Shown piece by piece: positions 33,860-42,524 of a DNA stretch of 64,000 bases (position 1 is the first letter of the stretch; every line of letters begins with the position of its first letter). This stretch comes from Gottfriedia sp002574545. Lineage in GTDB: Bacteria; Bacillota; Bacilli; Bacillales; Bacillaceae_G. Both the position numbers and the translations under genes were made by a program. The notes under the pieces are model-generated. The model had not been told where the DNA came from. It saw only the letters and a list, made by a program, of their open reading frames with translations, and searched no databases. The DNA lies in NCBI GenBank assembly GCA_052180195.1, contig CP197469.1; one strand, given 5' to 3'.

Positions 33860-34861
33860 ATGATTCAAATAAATAATGTAAGTAAAACATACAAGGGTAA
33901 AAAGGGCACAGTTACCGCAGTACAAAATGTTTCGTTAAATATTGAAGCAGGTGAAATTTTTGGCATGATCGGATATAGCGGCGCAGGGAAAAGTACGTTA
34001 TTACGTATGCTGAATGGACTTGAATCACCTACAACAGGTGAAGTTATTATTAATGGTCAATCGATCTCTAAATGCTCATCTAATCAGTTAAGAAAAGCAA
34101 GACAGAAAATAGGAATGATTTTTCAGCATTTTAATTTATTGTGGTCAAGAACTGTATTAGAAAATATACTTTTCCCACTTGAAATTGCTAAAGTTCCAAA
34201 AAAGGAAAGCATTAATCGTGCGAAAGAATTAATTAAACTTGTTGGTCTTGAAGGTAGAGAAAATGCTTATCCTTCTGAACTGAGTGGAGGTCAAAAGCAA
34301 CGTGTCGGAATTGCAAGAGCACTTGCTAATAATCCAGATGTTCTTTTATGTGATGAAGCGACTTCTGCACTAGATCCAGAAACAACGGATTCAATATTAG
34401 CTTTACTAACTAATATAAATAAACAGCTTGGCATTACAATTATCCTAATTACTCATGAAATGCATGTCATTCAAAAAATCTGTCAAAGAGTAGCTGTAAT
34501 GGAAAACGGAAGTGTAGTAGAAGAAGGCCATGTTGTTGATGTATTTACTCGTCCTAAACAAGCAATTACAAAGAAATTTGTGACGCAAATCAAAGGCGAT
34601 GAAGGTGAAGTAATTTCTCATGGTGATGGGAAGGATAATACTTACAAGCTTACCTTTAAAAATGGTCAAGCAGATCAGCCACATATTTCTGAAGTTGTTA
34701 AGCATTTTGATATTGAGATTAACATTCTGCAAGGGAAAATTGTTCAAACTGCTGAAGGCTCTTATGGGACAATGAAGATTCAACTTGTTGGAGACATAAA
34801 TAACATCAAAGAGGCAATTGCTTATTTAGAATCAAAACAAGTTGAAGTGGAGGTAGCATAA
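33860..34861 (+). CDS. metN: Methionine ABC transporter ATP-binding protein
   Basis: The importer ATPase has GYSGAGKST (Walker A), LSGGQKQRVGIARAL (signature), LLCDEATSALDPET (Walker B) and LITHEMHVI (H-loop), followed by the C-terminal NIL domain (about residues 255-333) that senses methionine and inhibits transport. The length is 333. It is the first gene after the S-box, and metI starts two bases after its stop. Confidence 0.96.
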   Translation: MIQINNVSKTYKGKKGTVTAVQNVSLNIEAGEIFGMIGYSGAGKSTLLRMLNGLESPTTGEVIINGQSISKCSSNQLRKARQKIGMIFQHFNLLWSRTVLENILFPLEIAKVPKKESINRAKELIKLVGLEGRENAYPSELSGGQKQRVGIARALANNPDVLLCDEATSALDPETTDSILALLTNINKQLGITIILITHEMHVIQKICQRVAVMENGSVVEEGHVVDVFTRPKQAITKKFVTQIKGDEGEVISHGDGKDNTYKLTFKNGQADQPHISEVVKHFDIEINILQGKIVQTAEGSYGTMKIQLVGDINNIKEAIAYLESKQVEVEVA

Positions 34862-34862
34862 G

Positions 34863-35531
34863 ATGACACAACTTTTTCCGAATGTTGATTGGGATGCAAT
34901 GCTTTTAGCCACTCAAGAAACATTATTCATGACAGTAATAGCTGCACTTGCAACGTTCATTTTTGGACTAATAATAGGTTTATTCTTATTTTTAACTAGC
35001 AAAGATCAGCTTCTTGAAAATAAATTTTTTAATACTATCCTAGCAGCGTTTGTAAATATTTTTCGTTCAATACCGTTTATCATTTTAATCATTTTATTAA
35101 TTCCATTTACCATCTTTATTCTTGACACTATGCTTGGAGCAAAAGCTGCATTACCAGCATTAATAATTGGTGCTGCACCATTCTATGCAAGGATGGTTGA
35201 AATCGGATTACGTGAAATTGATAAAGGTGTAATCGAAGCTGCAAGAGCAATGGGAGCTAGTACCTTTACAATCATCGTAAAAGTATTAATACCAGAAGCA
35301 TTACCAGCAATTATTTCAGGTTTAACTGTTACTACAATCGCAATTGTTGGTTATACAGCAATGGCTGGTGTAGTAGGTGGTGGTGGACTCGGTAACTTAG
35401 CATTTATGGAAGGGTACCAACGTTCAAATAACCAAGTAACACTTGTAGCGACAGTAATTATTTTATTAATCGTATTCATTCTTCAATTTATTGGTGATTT
35501 AGTAACAACAAAAATAGATAAAAGAGCTTAA
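34863..35531 (+). CDS. metI: Methionine ABC transporter permease
   Basis: The 222-residue permease has five predicted helices and the coupling segment EAARAMGAS after GLREIDKGVI, the EAA loop that contacts MetN. The name metP is used in B. subtilis. Translational coupling with metN is likely, since the two genes are two bases apart. It imports D- or L-methionine and its derivatives together with MetN and MetQ. Confidence 0.95.
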   Translation: MTQLFPNVDWDAMLLATQETLFMTVIAALATFIFGLIIGLFLFLTSKDQLLENKFFNTILAAFVNIFRSIPFIILIILLIPFTIFILDTMLGAKAALPALIIGAAPFYARMVEIGLREIDKGVIEAARAMGASTFTIIVKVLIPEALPAIISGLTVTTIAIVGYTAMAGVVGGGGLGNLAFMEGYQRSNNQVTLVATVIILLIVFILQFIGDLVTTKIDKRA

Positions 35532-35553
35532 TCATATAAGGGAGGAACTGACA

Positions 35554-36375
35554 GTGAATTTCAAAAAAATCGTAGGATTATTAGGAGCAGGTGTTTTAGC
35601 ATTATCTTTAGCAGCATGTAATAAAGGTGGAGAAGATAAAAATAAGGAATTAGTGGTTGGTGCATCAAATGTACCGCACGCAGTTATTTTAGAACAAGCT
35701 AAGCCAATCCTTGAAAAAGAAGGAATTAATTTAAAAATTGTTAAATTCCAAGATTACGTTTTACCAAATAAAGCACTAAATTCTAAAGAATTAGATGCAA
35801 ACTATTTCCAACACATTCCATACTTAGAAGCTCAAATGAAAGAAAATGGTTACAAATTTGAAAACGCTGGTGGCATCCACATCGAGCCAATCGGAGTTTA
35901 TTCTAAAAAATATAAGAGCTTAGATGATCTACCAAATGGAGCTAAAATTATCATGAGTAGCTCAGTAGCTGACCATGGTCGTATGTTAAGCTTATTACAG
36001 CATGAAGGTTTAATTAAACTTAAAGCTGGAGTAGATCCTACTACTGCTCAAATTAAAGACATAGCAGAGAATCCAAAAAACCTAAAATTCCAAGCAGATG
36101 TTGACGCTGGTATGCTTCCGAAAGTTTATCAAAACAATGAAGGCGACGCAGTGTTAATTAACACAAACTACGCGATTGATGCTGGTTTAAACCCAATGAA
36201 AGATGCTATTGCTTTAGAAGGTAAAGAATCTCCATATGTAAACATTATTGCTGTTCGTAAAGGTGATAAAGATAAAAAAGAAATTAAAGAGCTTGTAAAA
36301 GTATTACACTCTAAAGAAATTCAAGATTTCATCATTAAAAAATATAAAGGTGCTGTAGTACCTGTAAGTCAATAA
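35554..36375 (+). CDS. metQ: Methionine-binding lipoprotein
   Basis: The signal peptide ends in the lipobox LAAC with Cys 22, so the protein is anchored on the outer face of the membrane. The NlpA/MetQ fold is shown by VVGASNVPHAVILEQAKPIL, then YFQHIPYLEAQ and NYAIDAGLNP. The start is GTG at 35554 after GGAGGAACTG. It completes the metNIQ operon. Confidence 0.95.
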   Translation: MNFKKIVGLLGAGVLALSLAACNKGGEDKNKELVVGASNVPHAVILEQAKPILEKEGINLKIVKFQDYVLPNKALNSKELDANYFQHIPYLEAQMKENGYKFENAGGIHIEPIGVYSKKYKSLDDLPNGAKIIMSSSVADHGRMLSLLQHEGLIKLKAGVDPTTAQIKDIAENPKNLKFQADVDAGMLPKVYQNNEGDAVLINTNYAIDAGLNPMKDAIALEGKESPYVNIIAVRKGDKDKKEIKELVKVLHSKEIQDFIIKKYKGAVVPVSQ

Positions 36376-36382
36376 TAAAAAT

Positions 36383-36424
36383 AGAGGGTACCCCAAGTAA
36401 CTTTTGATGGGAACCCTCTTTTTT
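36383..36424. terminator. Bidirectional intrinsic terminator
   Basis: AGAGGGT (36383-36389) pairs with ACCCTCT (36413-36419), with further inner pairs, then a T-run. It lies between converging metQ and the dehydrogenase gene. Confidence 0.8.
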
Positions 36425-36428
36425 ATTT

Positions 36429-37400
36429 TTAATTCTTCACTAGAATTTGATTTACAGGTGAGATTGGTGGTCGTTCAGCAATAACTTCAATAATATTTTT
36501 AGCTGCTATTTCCGACATAGCATCACGAGTTTCATATGTTGCATTTCCAATATGAGGTGTTAATACAACATTTGTAAGTGATTTTAGTTCTTCTGTTATT
36601 TTTGGTTCGAATTCAAATACATCGAGAGCAGCGCCCGCAATAATACCTTCCTTTAATGCTTCTACTAATTCCTGTTCGTTCGCTAAAGGACCTCTAGCTG
36701 CATTGATAAAAAATGCCGAGTCTTTCATCTTGCAAAACTCTTCTTTACCAAATAAATGGTGTAGCTCAGGTTTATAAGGACAATGAAGGGTTATATAGTC
36801 AGAAGTCTGTAGAAGTTCATCCAGCGATACGTAAGTGGCATTTAATTGTTGTTCTAGTTCATTACTCAATCTTCTTGGTTGATGATAAATAATATTCATA
36901 TTAAACGCCTTAGCTCGTTTAGCTACTGCTTGTCCGATATTTCCAAAACCATAAATACCTAAAGTTTTTCCTGATACTTCTGTTCCTCTAAAGAATAATG
37001 GAGCCCATCCTTCAAAACCTTTTGTTCGGCAAAGTTCGTCTCCTTCGACTATTCTTCTGGAAACAGCTAAGAGAATTCCTAAAGTTAGCTCAGCGGTAGC
37101 GTCTGTAGAAACGAGTGGAGTGTTTGTCACATGAATCCCCTTACTAGTTGCATAATCTACATCGATATTATTAAATCCTGCTCCGTAATTAGCAATAATA
37201 TTTACATTTTTAGCAGCATCAATTACTCTTTTTGTGATTGGAGTGGATAGTAAACTTAAAATTGCATCTACCTCACTAACAAGTTCACACAATTCATCTT
37301 CTGTAATTAATTGCTCATTTTCATAAACAATAACATGATGATCTTTTAATAATTGCTCAGCCTTTTCTGGAATTTTCCCCGCTACTAAGATATGTGCCAA
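36429..37400 (-). CDS. D-isomer-specific 2-hydroxyacid dehydrogenase
   Basis: The family includes glyoxylate/hydroxypyruvate reductases and D-lactate or D-glycerate dehydrogenases. The NAD site GIYGFGNIGQAVAKRA is at about residue 147. The catalytic Arg (INAARGPLANE), Glu (VFEFEPKIT) and His (LTPHIGNATYETR) are all present. The length is 323, and NYGAGFNNIDVDYA fits the glyoxylate reductase-like branch. The start is TTG at 37400, after GAAGG. It is monocistronic, and its promoter side faces the tandem repeat array. The exact substrate is unknown. Confidence 0.9.
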   Translation of the reverse strand: MAHILVAGKIPEKAEQLLKDHHVIVYENEQLITEDELCELVSEVDAILSLLSTPITKRVIDAAKNVNIIANYGAGFNNIDVDYATSKGIHVTNTPLVSTDATAELTLGILLAVSRRIVEGDELCRTKGFEGWAPLFFRGTEVSGKTLGIYGFGNIGQAVAKRAKAFNMNIIYHQPRRLSNELEQQLNATYVSLDELLQTSDYITLHCPYKPELHHLFGKEEFCKMKDSAFFINAARGPLANEQELVEALKEGIIAGAALDVFEFEPKITEELKSLTNVVLTPHIGNATYETRDAMSEIAAKNIIEVIAERPPISPVNQILVKN

Positions 37401-37648
37401 ATTAGAAACCTTCTTTCAACAGTTTAATAATGGATTGTTAATGTTTTTATTATAAATGAAGTTTCAAGTTTTTGTTCACTTTAGTATTTGGTTAGTTTAA
37501 AGAATCTATTTATTTTTAAGATTTGTTATCAATGGGAAAAGCAGATCGTAGTCTGCTTCACCGTTGAAATAAAGCATAATCAATATAGAACAAACGGAAG
37601 TCTAATTGTGTATTTTAGCAAAAATTTAAAATGTAATTCTTAATAAGA

Positions 37649-38813
37649 GGTTCATGAGGAAGGAAATCAGTGAAAAATGGAAAGGTACTTCCTCATAGGA
37701 GGTTCATGAGGAAGGAAATCAGTGAAAAATGGAAAGGTACTTCCTCATAGGAGGTTCATGAGGAAGGAAATCAGTGAAAAATGGAAATGTACTTCCTCAT
37801 AAGCGGTTCATGAGGAAGGAAATCAGTGAAAAATGGAAAGGTACTTCCTCATAAGAGGTTCATGAGGAAGCAAACAAGCGAAAAATGGAAAGGTACTTCC
37901 TCATAAGCGGTTCATGAGGAAGGAAACCAGTGAAAAATGGAAAGGTACTTCCTCATAAGAGGTTCATGAGGAAGCAAACAAGCGAAAAATGGAAAGGTAC
38001 TTCCTCATAAGCGGTTTATGAGGAAGGAAACCAGTGGAAAATGGAAAGATACTTCCTCATAGGGGGTTCATGAGGAAGAAAACCAGTGAAAAATGGAAAG
38101 ATACTTCCTCATAGGGGGTTCATGAGGAAGAAAACCAGTGAAAAATGGAAAGGTACTTCCTCATAGGGGGTTCATGAGGAAGAAAACCAGTGAAAAAATG
38201 GAAAGGTACTTCCTCATAAGAGGTTCATGAGGAAGAAAACAAGCGAAAAATGGAAATGTACTTCCTCATAAGAGGTTCATGAGGAAGGAAACCAGTGAAA
38301 AATGGAAATGTACTTCCTCATAAGAGGTTCATGAGGAAGGAAACCAGTGAAAAATGGAAAGGTACTTCTTCATAAGAGGTTCATGAGGAAGGAAACAAGC
38401 GAAAAATGGAAAGGTACTTCCTCATAAGAGGTTCATGAGGAAGGAAATCAGTGGAAAATGGAAAGATACTTCCTCATAGGGGGTTCATGAGGAAGAAAAC
38501 CAGTGAAAAATGGAAAGGTACTTCCTCATAGGGGGTTCATGAGGAAGAAAACCAGTGAAAAAATGGAAAGGTACTTCCTCATAAGAGGTTCATGAGGAAG
38601 AAAACAAGCGAAAAATGGAAAGGTACTTCCTCATAAGAGGTTCATGAGGAAGGAAATCAGTGAAAAATGGAAATGTACTTCCTCATAAGAGGTTCATGAG
38701 GAAGGAAATCAGTGAAAAATGGAAAGGTACTTCCTCATAGGAGGTTCATGAGGAAGAAAACAAGGGAAAAATGGAAAGGTACTTCCTCATAAGCGGTTTA
38801 TGAGGAAGGAAAC
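37649..38813. repeat. Tandem array of 22 full 52/53-bp hairpin repeats plus a partial copy
   Basis: Units start with GGTTCATGAGGAAG and end with TACTTCCTCATARGR; unit starts fall at 37649, 37701, 37753 and so on to 38743, with a partial copy at 38795. Two units (38169 and 38534) are 53 bp because of one extra A. Each unit holds ATGAGGAAG and its exact complement CTTCCTCAT, so it can fold within itself (loop about 26) or across the junction (loop 9). Most changes fall in three small variable spots. No frame is open through the array, and no unique spacers exist, so it is neither a long gene nor CRISPR. Confidence 0.95.
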
Positions 38814-38941
38814 TGTGAGTAAAATGAGCTGAATAACTGTCCGTGGATTGAATGTAAAATTTTTGACTCTTATAAAATATTTCATAAATAAATTAAAAGA
38901 AACTCATACTATTTTTTAATAAAGATAGTAGGAGGAGTCTA

Positions 38942-39658
38942 GTGAAAAAGTTTCTATATTATTTTTTATTAATCATCATGACTAGCAGTATTAATTTGTG
39001 CTCTATTAAATTTGTTAATGCGGAATCGAAAGCCGAAATCAATGAAAACGCATTAACGAGACATATTAAAATTACTGAACAAAAACTAAATGATGCCCCG
39101 ATTAAGTATCCTCAAATAAGTGGAGCATCTAATTCAAAAGCACAACAAAAGATCAATGGGATCTTAAAACAAGGTGCTGATTTAGCCAATAGTAATCGTT
39201 TGAAGCTATTAGAAGACGAGAAAGAAGCAAAGTCAAAATGGGATGCTAGCCAAGGGCCGTGGAGACCATATGAATATGTTTTTATTTATAAAGTACTATA
39301 TAATAATCTTGATAAATTAAGTGTTATTTATAATGAATATTCATATACAGGTGGAGCACATGGAATGACAATTGGTACTACATATAATTTTGACGTAAAA
39401 ACAGGTGAAGTAGTTCCGTTGTCTAAGTTAATAAACGAAAATACAAAATCCGTACAAGAATATGCTTATCAGCAATTACAAAAGAAATATAAAGAATATG
39501 TATTAATAAAATCTCCTAACGAGATTGACTTAAGTGACAAAAATCGATTATGGGCATTTGACCATGCGGGCATAAAATTAATTTTTAAAGAATATGAAGT
39601 AGCTGCATACGCTGCAGGCATGCCAGAAGTCTTTATACCTGTGCAGGTTTATCAATAA
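38942..39658 (+). CDS. Secreted DUF4163/DUF3298 protein (RsiV-type domain)
   Basis: The N-terminal signal peptide (MKKFLYYFLLIIMTSSINLC ...) probably ends after VNAES. The rest contains an N-terminal DUF4163-like part (YPQISGASNSKAQQKING) and a C-terminal DUF3298 part (YSYTGGAHGMTIGTTYNFD). The same pair of domains forms the lysozyme-binding outer part of the anti-sigma factor RsiV, but here no sigma-factor-binding region or sigma gene is found. Its function is unknown. The start is GTG after AGGAGGAG, and a terminator follows. Confidence 0.8.
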   Translation: MKKFLYYFLLIIMTSSINLCSIKFVNAESKAEINENALTRHIKITEQKLNDAPIKYPQISGASNSKAQQKINGILKQGADLANSNRLKLLEDEKEAKSKWDASQGPWRPYEYVFIYKVLYNNLDKLSVIYNEYSYTGGAHGMTIGTTYNFDVKTGEVVPLSKLINENTKSVQEYAYQQLQKKYKEYVLIKSPNEIDLSDKNRLWAFDHAGIKLIFKEYEVAAYAAGMPEVFIPVQVYQ

Positions 39659-39670
39659 AGTATATTTATT

Positions 39671-39722
39671 AACAAAGAAAAAGGACCTTCATGTAAAAAA
39701 AAGGTTCTTTTCTTTGTTTATT
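39671..39722 (+). terminator. Intrinsic terminator
   Basis: Long stem of about 17 positions, 39671-39687 with 39701-39717, then T-rich sequence. Confidence 0.75.
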
Positions 39723-39922
39723 TGATAAACTTGATTAATGAAAATAAACATTTTCGTAAATAATGGTAGAGTCTGCATGAAAACATTCATTTGTTTTAAC
39801 AATATAAGAATAAGTTGAACAACTATATTAATATTGAATAATCTAAAATAAAGTATGTACGATTAAGAAGGTGTGTTAAAGGTCGTAAAAAAACAAAAAA
39901 CAAAGAAGTTTACTAAAACAAC

Positions 39923-40168
39923 TTAATCTTCAATCTGTTCTTTTAGTAATAAAGCATAAAGATCTTCAACTCGTTCGGACATAAATTTTTGGGAGTCTTC
40001 AACTCCCTTATTGTAAAACATTGGTCCAAGTTTTTGTGATATAAAGTCTAATAGCAACATTGAACTTAATTCACTTAACTCTTCGTCTCTTTCTTGTATG
40101 AAATACGTTTGTAGTTGATGAATCGCAAATTTTTGTTGATCTGGCGAAAGCTTAGTAGTTTTAGACAT
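39923..40168 (-). CDS. DUF2164 family protein
   Basis: The 81-residue protein shows the family pattern: opening LSPDQQKFAIHQLQTYF, ERDEELSELSSMLLLDFI, then KLGPMFYNKGVEDSQKFM. It is soluble and helical, with no known function. The ATG at 40168 follows AGAGGAGAA. It is divergent from the suf operon. Confidence 0.85.
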   Translation of the reverse strand: MSKTTKLSPDQQKFAIHQLQTYFIQERDEELSELSSMLLLDFISQKLGPMFYNKGVEDSQKFMSERVEDLYALLLKEQIED

Positions 40169-40297
40169 TTAATTCTCCTCTTTTTTAGTTGTAATATTAG
40201 ATTTTTTATTTCCTATATATATAGTATCTCTATTCATTCATTTTTTGAGAAAAATATTTACACGTAATAAAACTTTTTTGGTAAAATAGTGCACGGC

Positions 40298-40349
40298 TTG
40301 AAAATACTTTTTAATTGCTTTAAGATTAGAATGAGAATAAAATGAGAAT
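40298..40349 (+). promoter_or_regulatory. suf operon promoter with a downstream direct repeat
   Basis: TTGAAA (40298-40303), a 17-base spacer and TAAGAT (40321-40326) form a good sigma-A promoter. AATGAGAAT occurs at 40330-40338 and again at 40341-40349, one helical turn apart at the expected transcription start. This could be an operator, but no regulator is known to me for this motif. Confidence 0.6.
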
Positions 40350-40411
40350 GAACTTAAAATAGCCATTTTCTATTTTATAGAATTTTTATGTAATATTATG
40401 GAGGGTGTAAA

Positions 40412-41197
40412 ATGGGAGCTTCTACATTAAAAATAAAAGACCTTCAAGTAGCAATTGAAGGAAAGCAAATTTTAAAAGGTGTAAACCTTGAAGTAAAAGG
40501 TGGAGAAATTCACGCAATCATGGGACCAAATGGTACAGGTAAATCAACTTTATCTTCTGCGATTATGGGTCATCCTAAATATGAAGTAATCGGTGGTAGC
40601 ATCGAGCTTGATGGCAACGATGTTTTAGAAATGGAAGTTGATGAGCGCGCTCAAGCTGGTCTTTTCCTTGCTATGCAATACCCAAGTGAAATTAGCGGAG
40701 TAACAAACGCAGATTTCTTACGTTCAGCAATGAATGCACGTCGTGAAGAAGGCGATGAAATTTCATTAATGAAATTTATCCGTACATTAGATAAAAACAT
40801 GGAATTCTTAGAAATGGATCCAGAAATGGCTCAACGTTACTTAAATGAAGGCTTCTCAGGTGGAGAGAAAAAACGTAATGAGATTCTTCAAATGATGATG
40901 ATCCAACCTAAAATTGCTATTCTTGACGAAATTGACTCAGGTTTAGATATCGATGCATTAAAAGTAGTTTCTAAAGGTGTTAACGAAATGCGTGGAGAAG
41001 AGTTTGGTTGCTTAATCATCACTCACTACCAACGCTTATTAAACTACATTACTCCTGACTTCGTTCACGTTATGATGCAAGGTCGTATTGTAAAATCAGG
41101 TGGTCCTGAATTAGCAGCTCGTTTAGAAGCTGAAGGATATGACTGGATTAAACAAGAGTTAGGTATCGAAGACGAGACTGTTGGGCAAGAAGCTTAA
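40412..41197 (+). CDS. sufC: Fe-S cluster assembly ATPase SufC
   Basis: SufC is the soluble ABC-type ATPase of the SufBCD scaffold. Walker A is GPNGTGKST, the signature FSGGEKKRNEIL and Walker B AILDEIDSGLDIDAL, the last being typical of SufC. The length is 261. GGAGGGTG precedes the ATG. It is the first gene of sufCDSUB, the only housekeeping Fe-S assembly system in most bacilli. Confidence 0.97.
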   Translation: MGASTLKIKDLQVAIEGKQILKGVNLEVKGGEIHAIMGPNGTGKSTLSSAIMGHPKYEVIGGSIELDGNDVLEMEVDERAQAGLFLAMQYPSEISGVTNADFLRSAMNARREEGDEISLMKFIRTLDKNMEFLEMDPEMAQRYLNEGFSGGEKKRNEILQMMMIQPKIAILDEIDSGLDIDALKVVSKGVNEMRGEEFGCLIITHYQRLLNYITPDFVHVMMQGRIVKSGGPELAARLEAEGYDWIKQELGIEDETVGQEA

Positions 41198-41216
41198 TCG
41201 GATAGGAGGGATTCTC

Positions 41217-42524
41217 ATGACAACTGGTACTACAATTCCATTTAGTCAAGAAACAGTTAAGCAGCTTTCTGCATTACTAAATGAACCTGCATATTTCACA
41301 GAGTTTCGTTTGAATGCACTAGCAAAAGCTGAATCACTTTCTCTTCCAAAGCCAGATAAAACAAATATCTCTAAATGGGATTTCTTTGGAAAAGAATTTA
41401 ATGTTACAACTGGAAATGTTCCTACAAAAGATCAATTACCAGAGTCAGTAACATCTTTAATGAATGAAGACACTGATCAATCAGTTTATGTACAATATAA
41501 TGGTTCTGCTGTATATCACTCTCTTTCTTCTGAAGCAAAAGAAAAAGGTGTAATATTCGTAGATTTACACACAGCGATTAAAGATCACGAAGATCTTGTG
41601 AAAAAATATTTTATGACAGAGGCTGTAAAAGTCGATGAAAATAAATTAATCGCTTTACATGCAGCATTAGTAAATGGTGGAGCTTTCTTATACATCCCTA
41701 AAAATGTTGTATTAGAAAAACCAATCCAATCTATTTTTGTTGTAGATGGAGAAAACGTTCCTGCATATAACCACGTTCTTGTTGTTGCAGATGCATTCAG
41801 TGAAGTTACTTATGTTGAAAACTATGTTTCTACATCTGCTGATTTAGAGGCAGCTGTTGTTAATGTCGTTACAGAAGTAATTACATTAGATAATGCAAAA
41901 GTACGATATGGTGCTGTTGATACTTTAGCTAAAGGTGTTACTGCTTATGTTGTTCGTCGTGGTCACGCTGGTCGCGATAGCAAAATCGAGTGGGCACTTG
42001 GCCTTATGAACGATGGAAACTCAGTTTTCGAAAATGTTACAAACTTAATTGGAGACGGTTCTTTCGGTGACATGAAAATGGTTACTGTTGGCCGTGGTGA
42101 TCAAACTCAGAACTTTACTACAAACATTACGCACTTTGGTAAAGGATCTGAAGGTTGGATTTTAAAACATGGTGTATCAAAAGATTCTGCTACTTCAATC
42201 TTTAATGGTATTGGGAAAATTGAACACGGCGCATCTAAGTCTAATGCACAACAAACTTCACGTGTATTAATGCTTAGTGAAAAAGCTCGTGGAGATGCAA
42301 ACCCAATTCTATTAATTGATGAAAACGATGTAATGGCAGGTCACGCTGCTTCTGTTGGTAAAGTAGATCCAACTCAACTTTACTACTTAATGAGTCGCGG
42401 TATTCCGAAGAAAGAAGCAGAGCGCTTAGTTATTCACGGATTCTTAGCACCTGTAGTTTCGGAATTACCAATTGAAGAAGTTAAAAAAATGCTTGTAGAC
42501 GTAATTGAGAGGAAGGTTAAGTAA
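41217..42524 (+). CDS. sufD: Fe-S cluster assembly protein SufD
   Basis: SufD forms a beta-helix scaffold with SufB. The protein has 435 residues from the ATG at 41217, which follows GGAGGG; an in-frame ATG at 41181 lies inside sufC and is unlikely. Family marks are the long beta-helix region and the C-terminal part SRGIPKKEAERLVIHGFLAPV. The TAA stop shares its last A with the ATG of sufS, so translation is coupled. Confidence 0.95.
   Translation: MTTGTTIPFSQETVKQLSALLNEPAYFTEFRLNALAKAESLSLPKPDKTNISKWDFFGKEFNVTTGNVPTKDQLPESVTSLMNEDTDQSVYVQYNGSAVYHSLSSEAKEKGVIFVDLHTAIKDHEDLVKKYFMTEAVKVDENKLIALHAALVNGGAFLYIPKNVVLEKPIQSIFVVDGENVPAYNHVLVVADAFSEVTYVENYVSTSADLEAAVVNVVTEVITLDNAKVRYGAVDTLAKGVTAYVVRRGHAGRDSKIEWALGLMNDGNSVFENVTNLIGDGSFGDMKMVTVGRGDQTQNFTTNITHFGKGSEGWILKHGVSKDSATSIFNGIGKIEHGASKSNAQQTSRVLMLSEKARGDANPILLIDENDVMAGHAASVGKVDPTQLYYLMSRGIPKKEAERLVIHGFLAPVVSELPIEEVKKMLVDVIERKVK

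Noticed and set aside
37649..38813. CRISPR array
   Set aside because: Repeats are head-to-tail without unique spacers, the period is 52-53 bases throughout and no cas gene is near.
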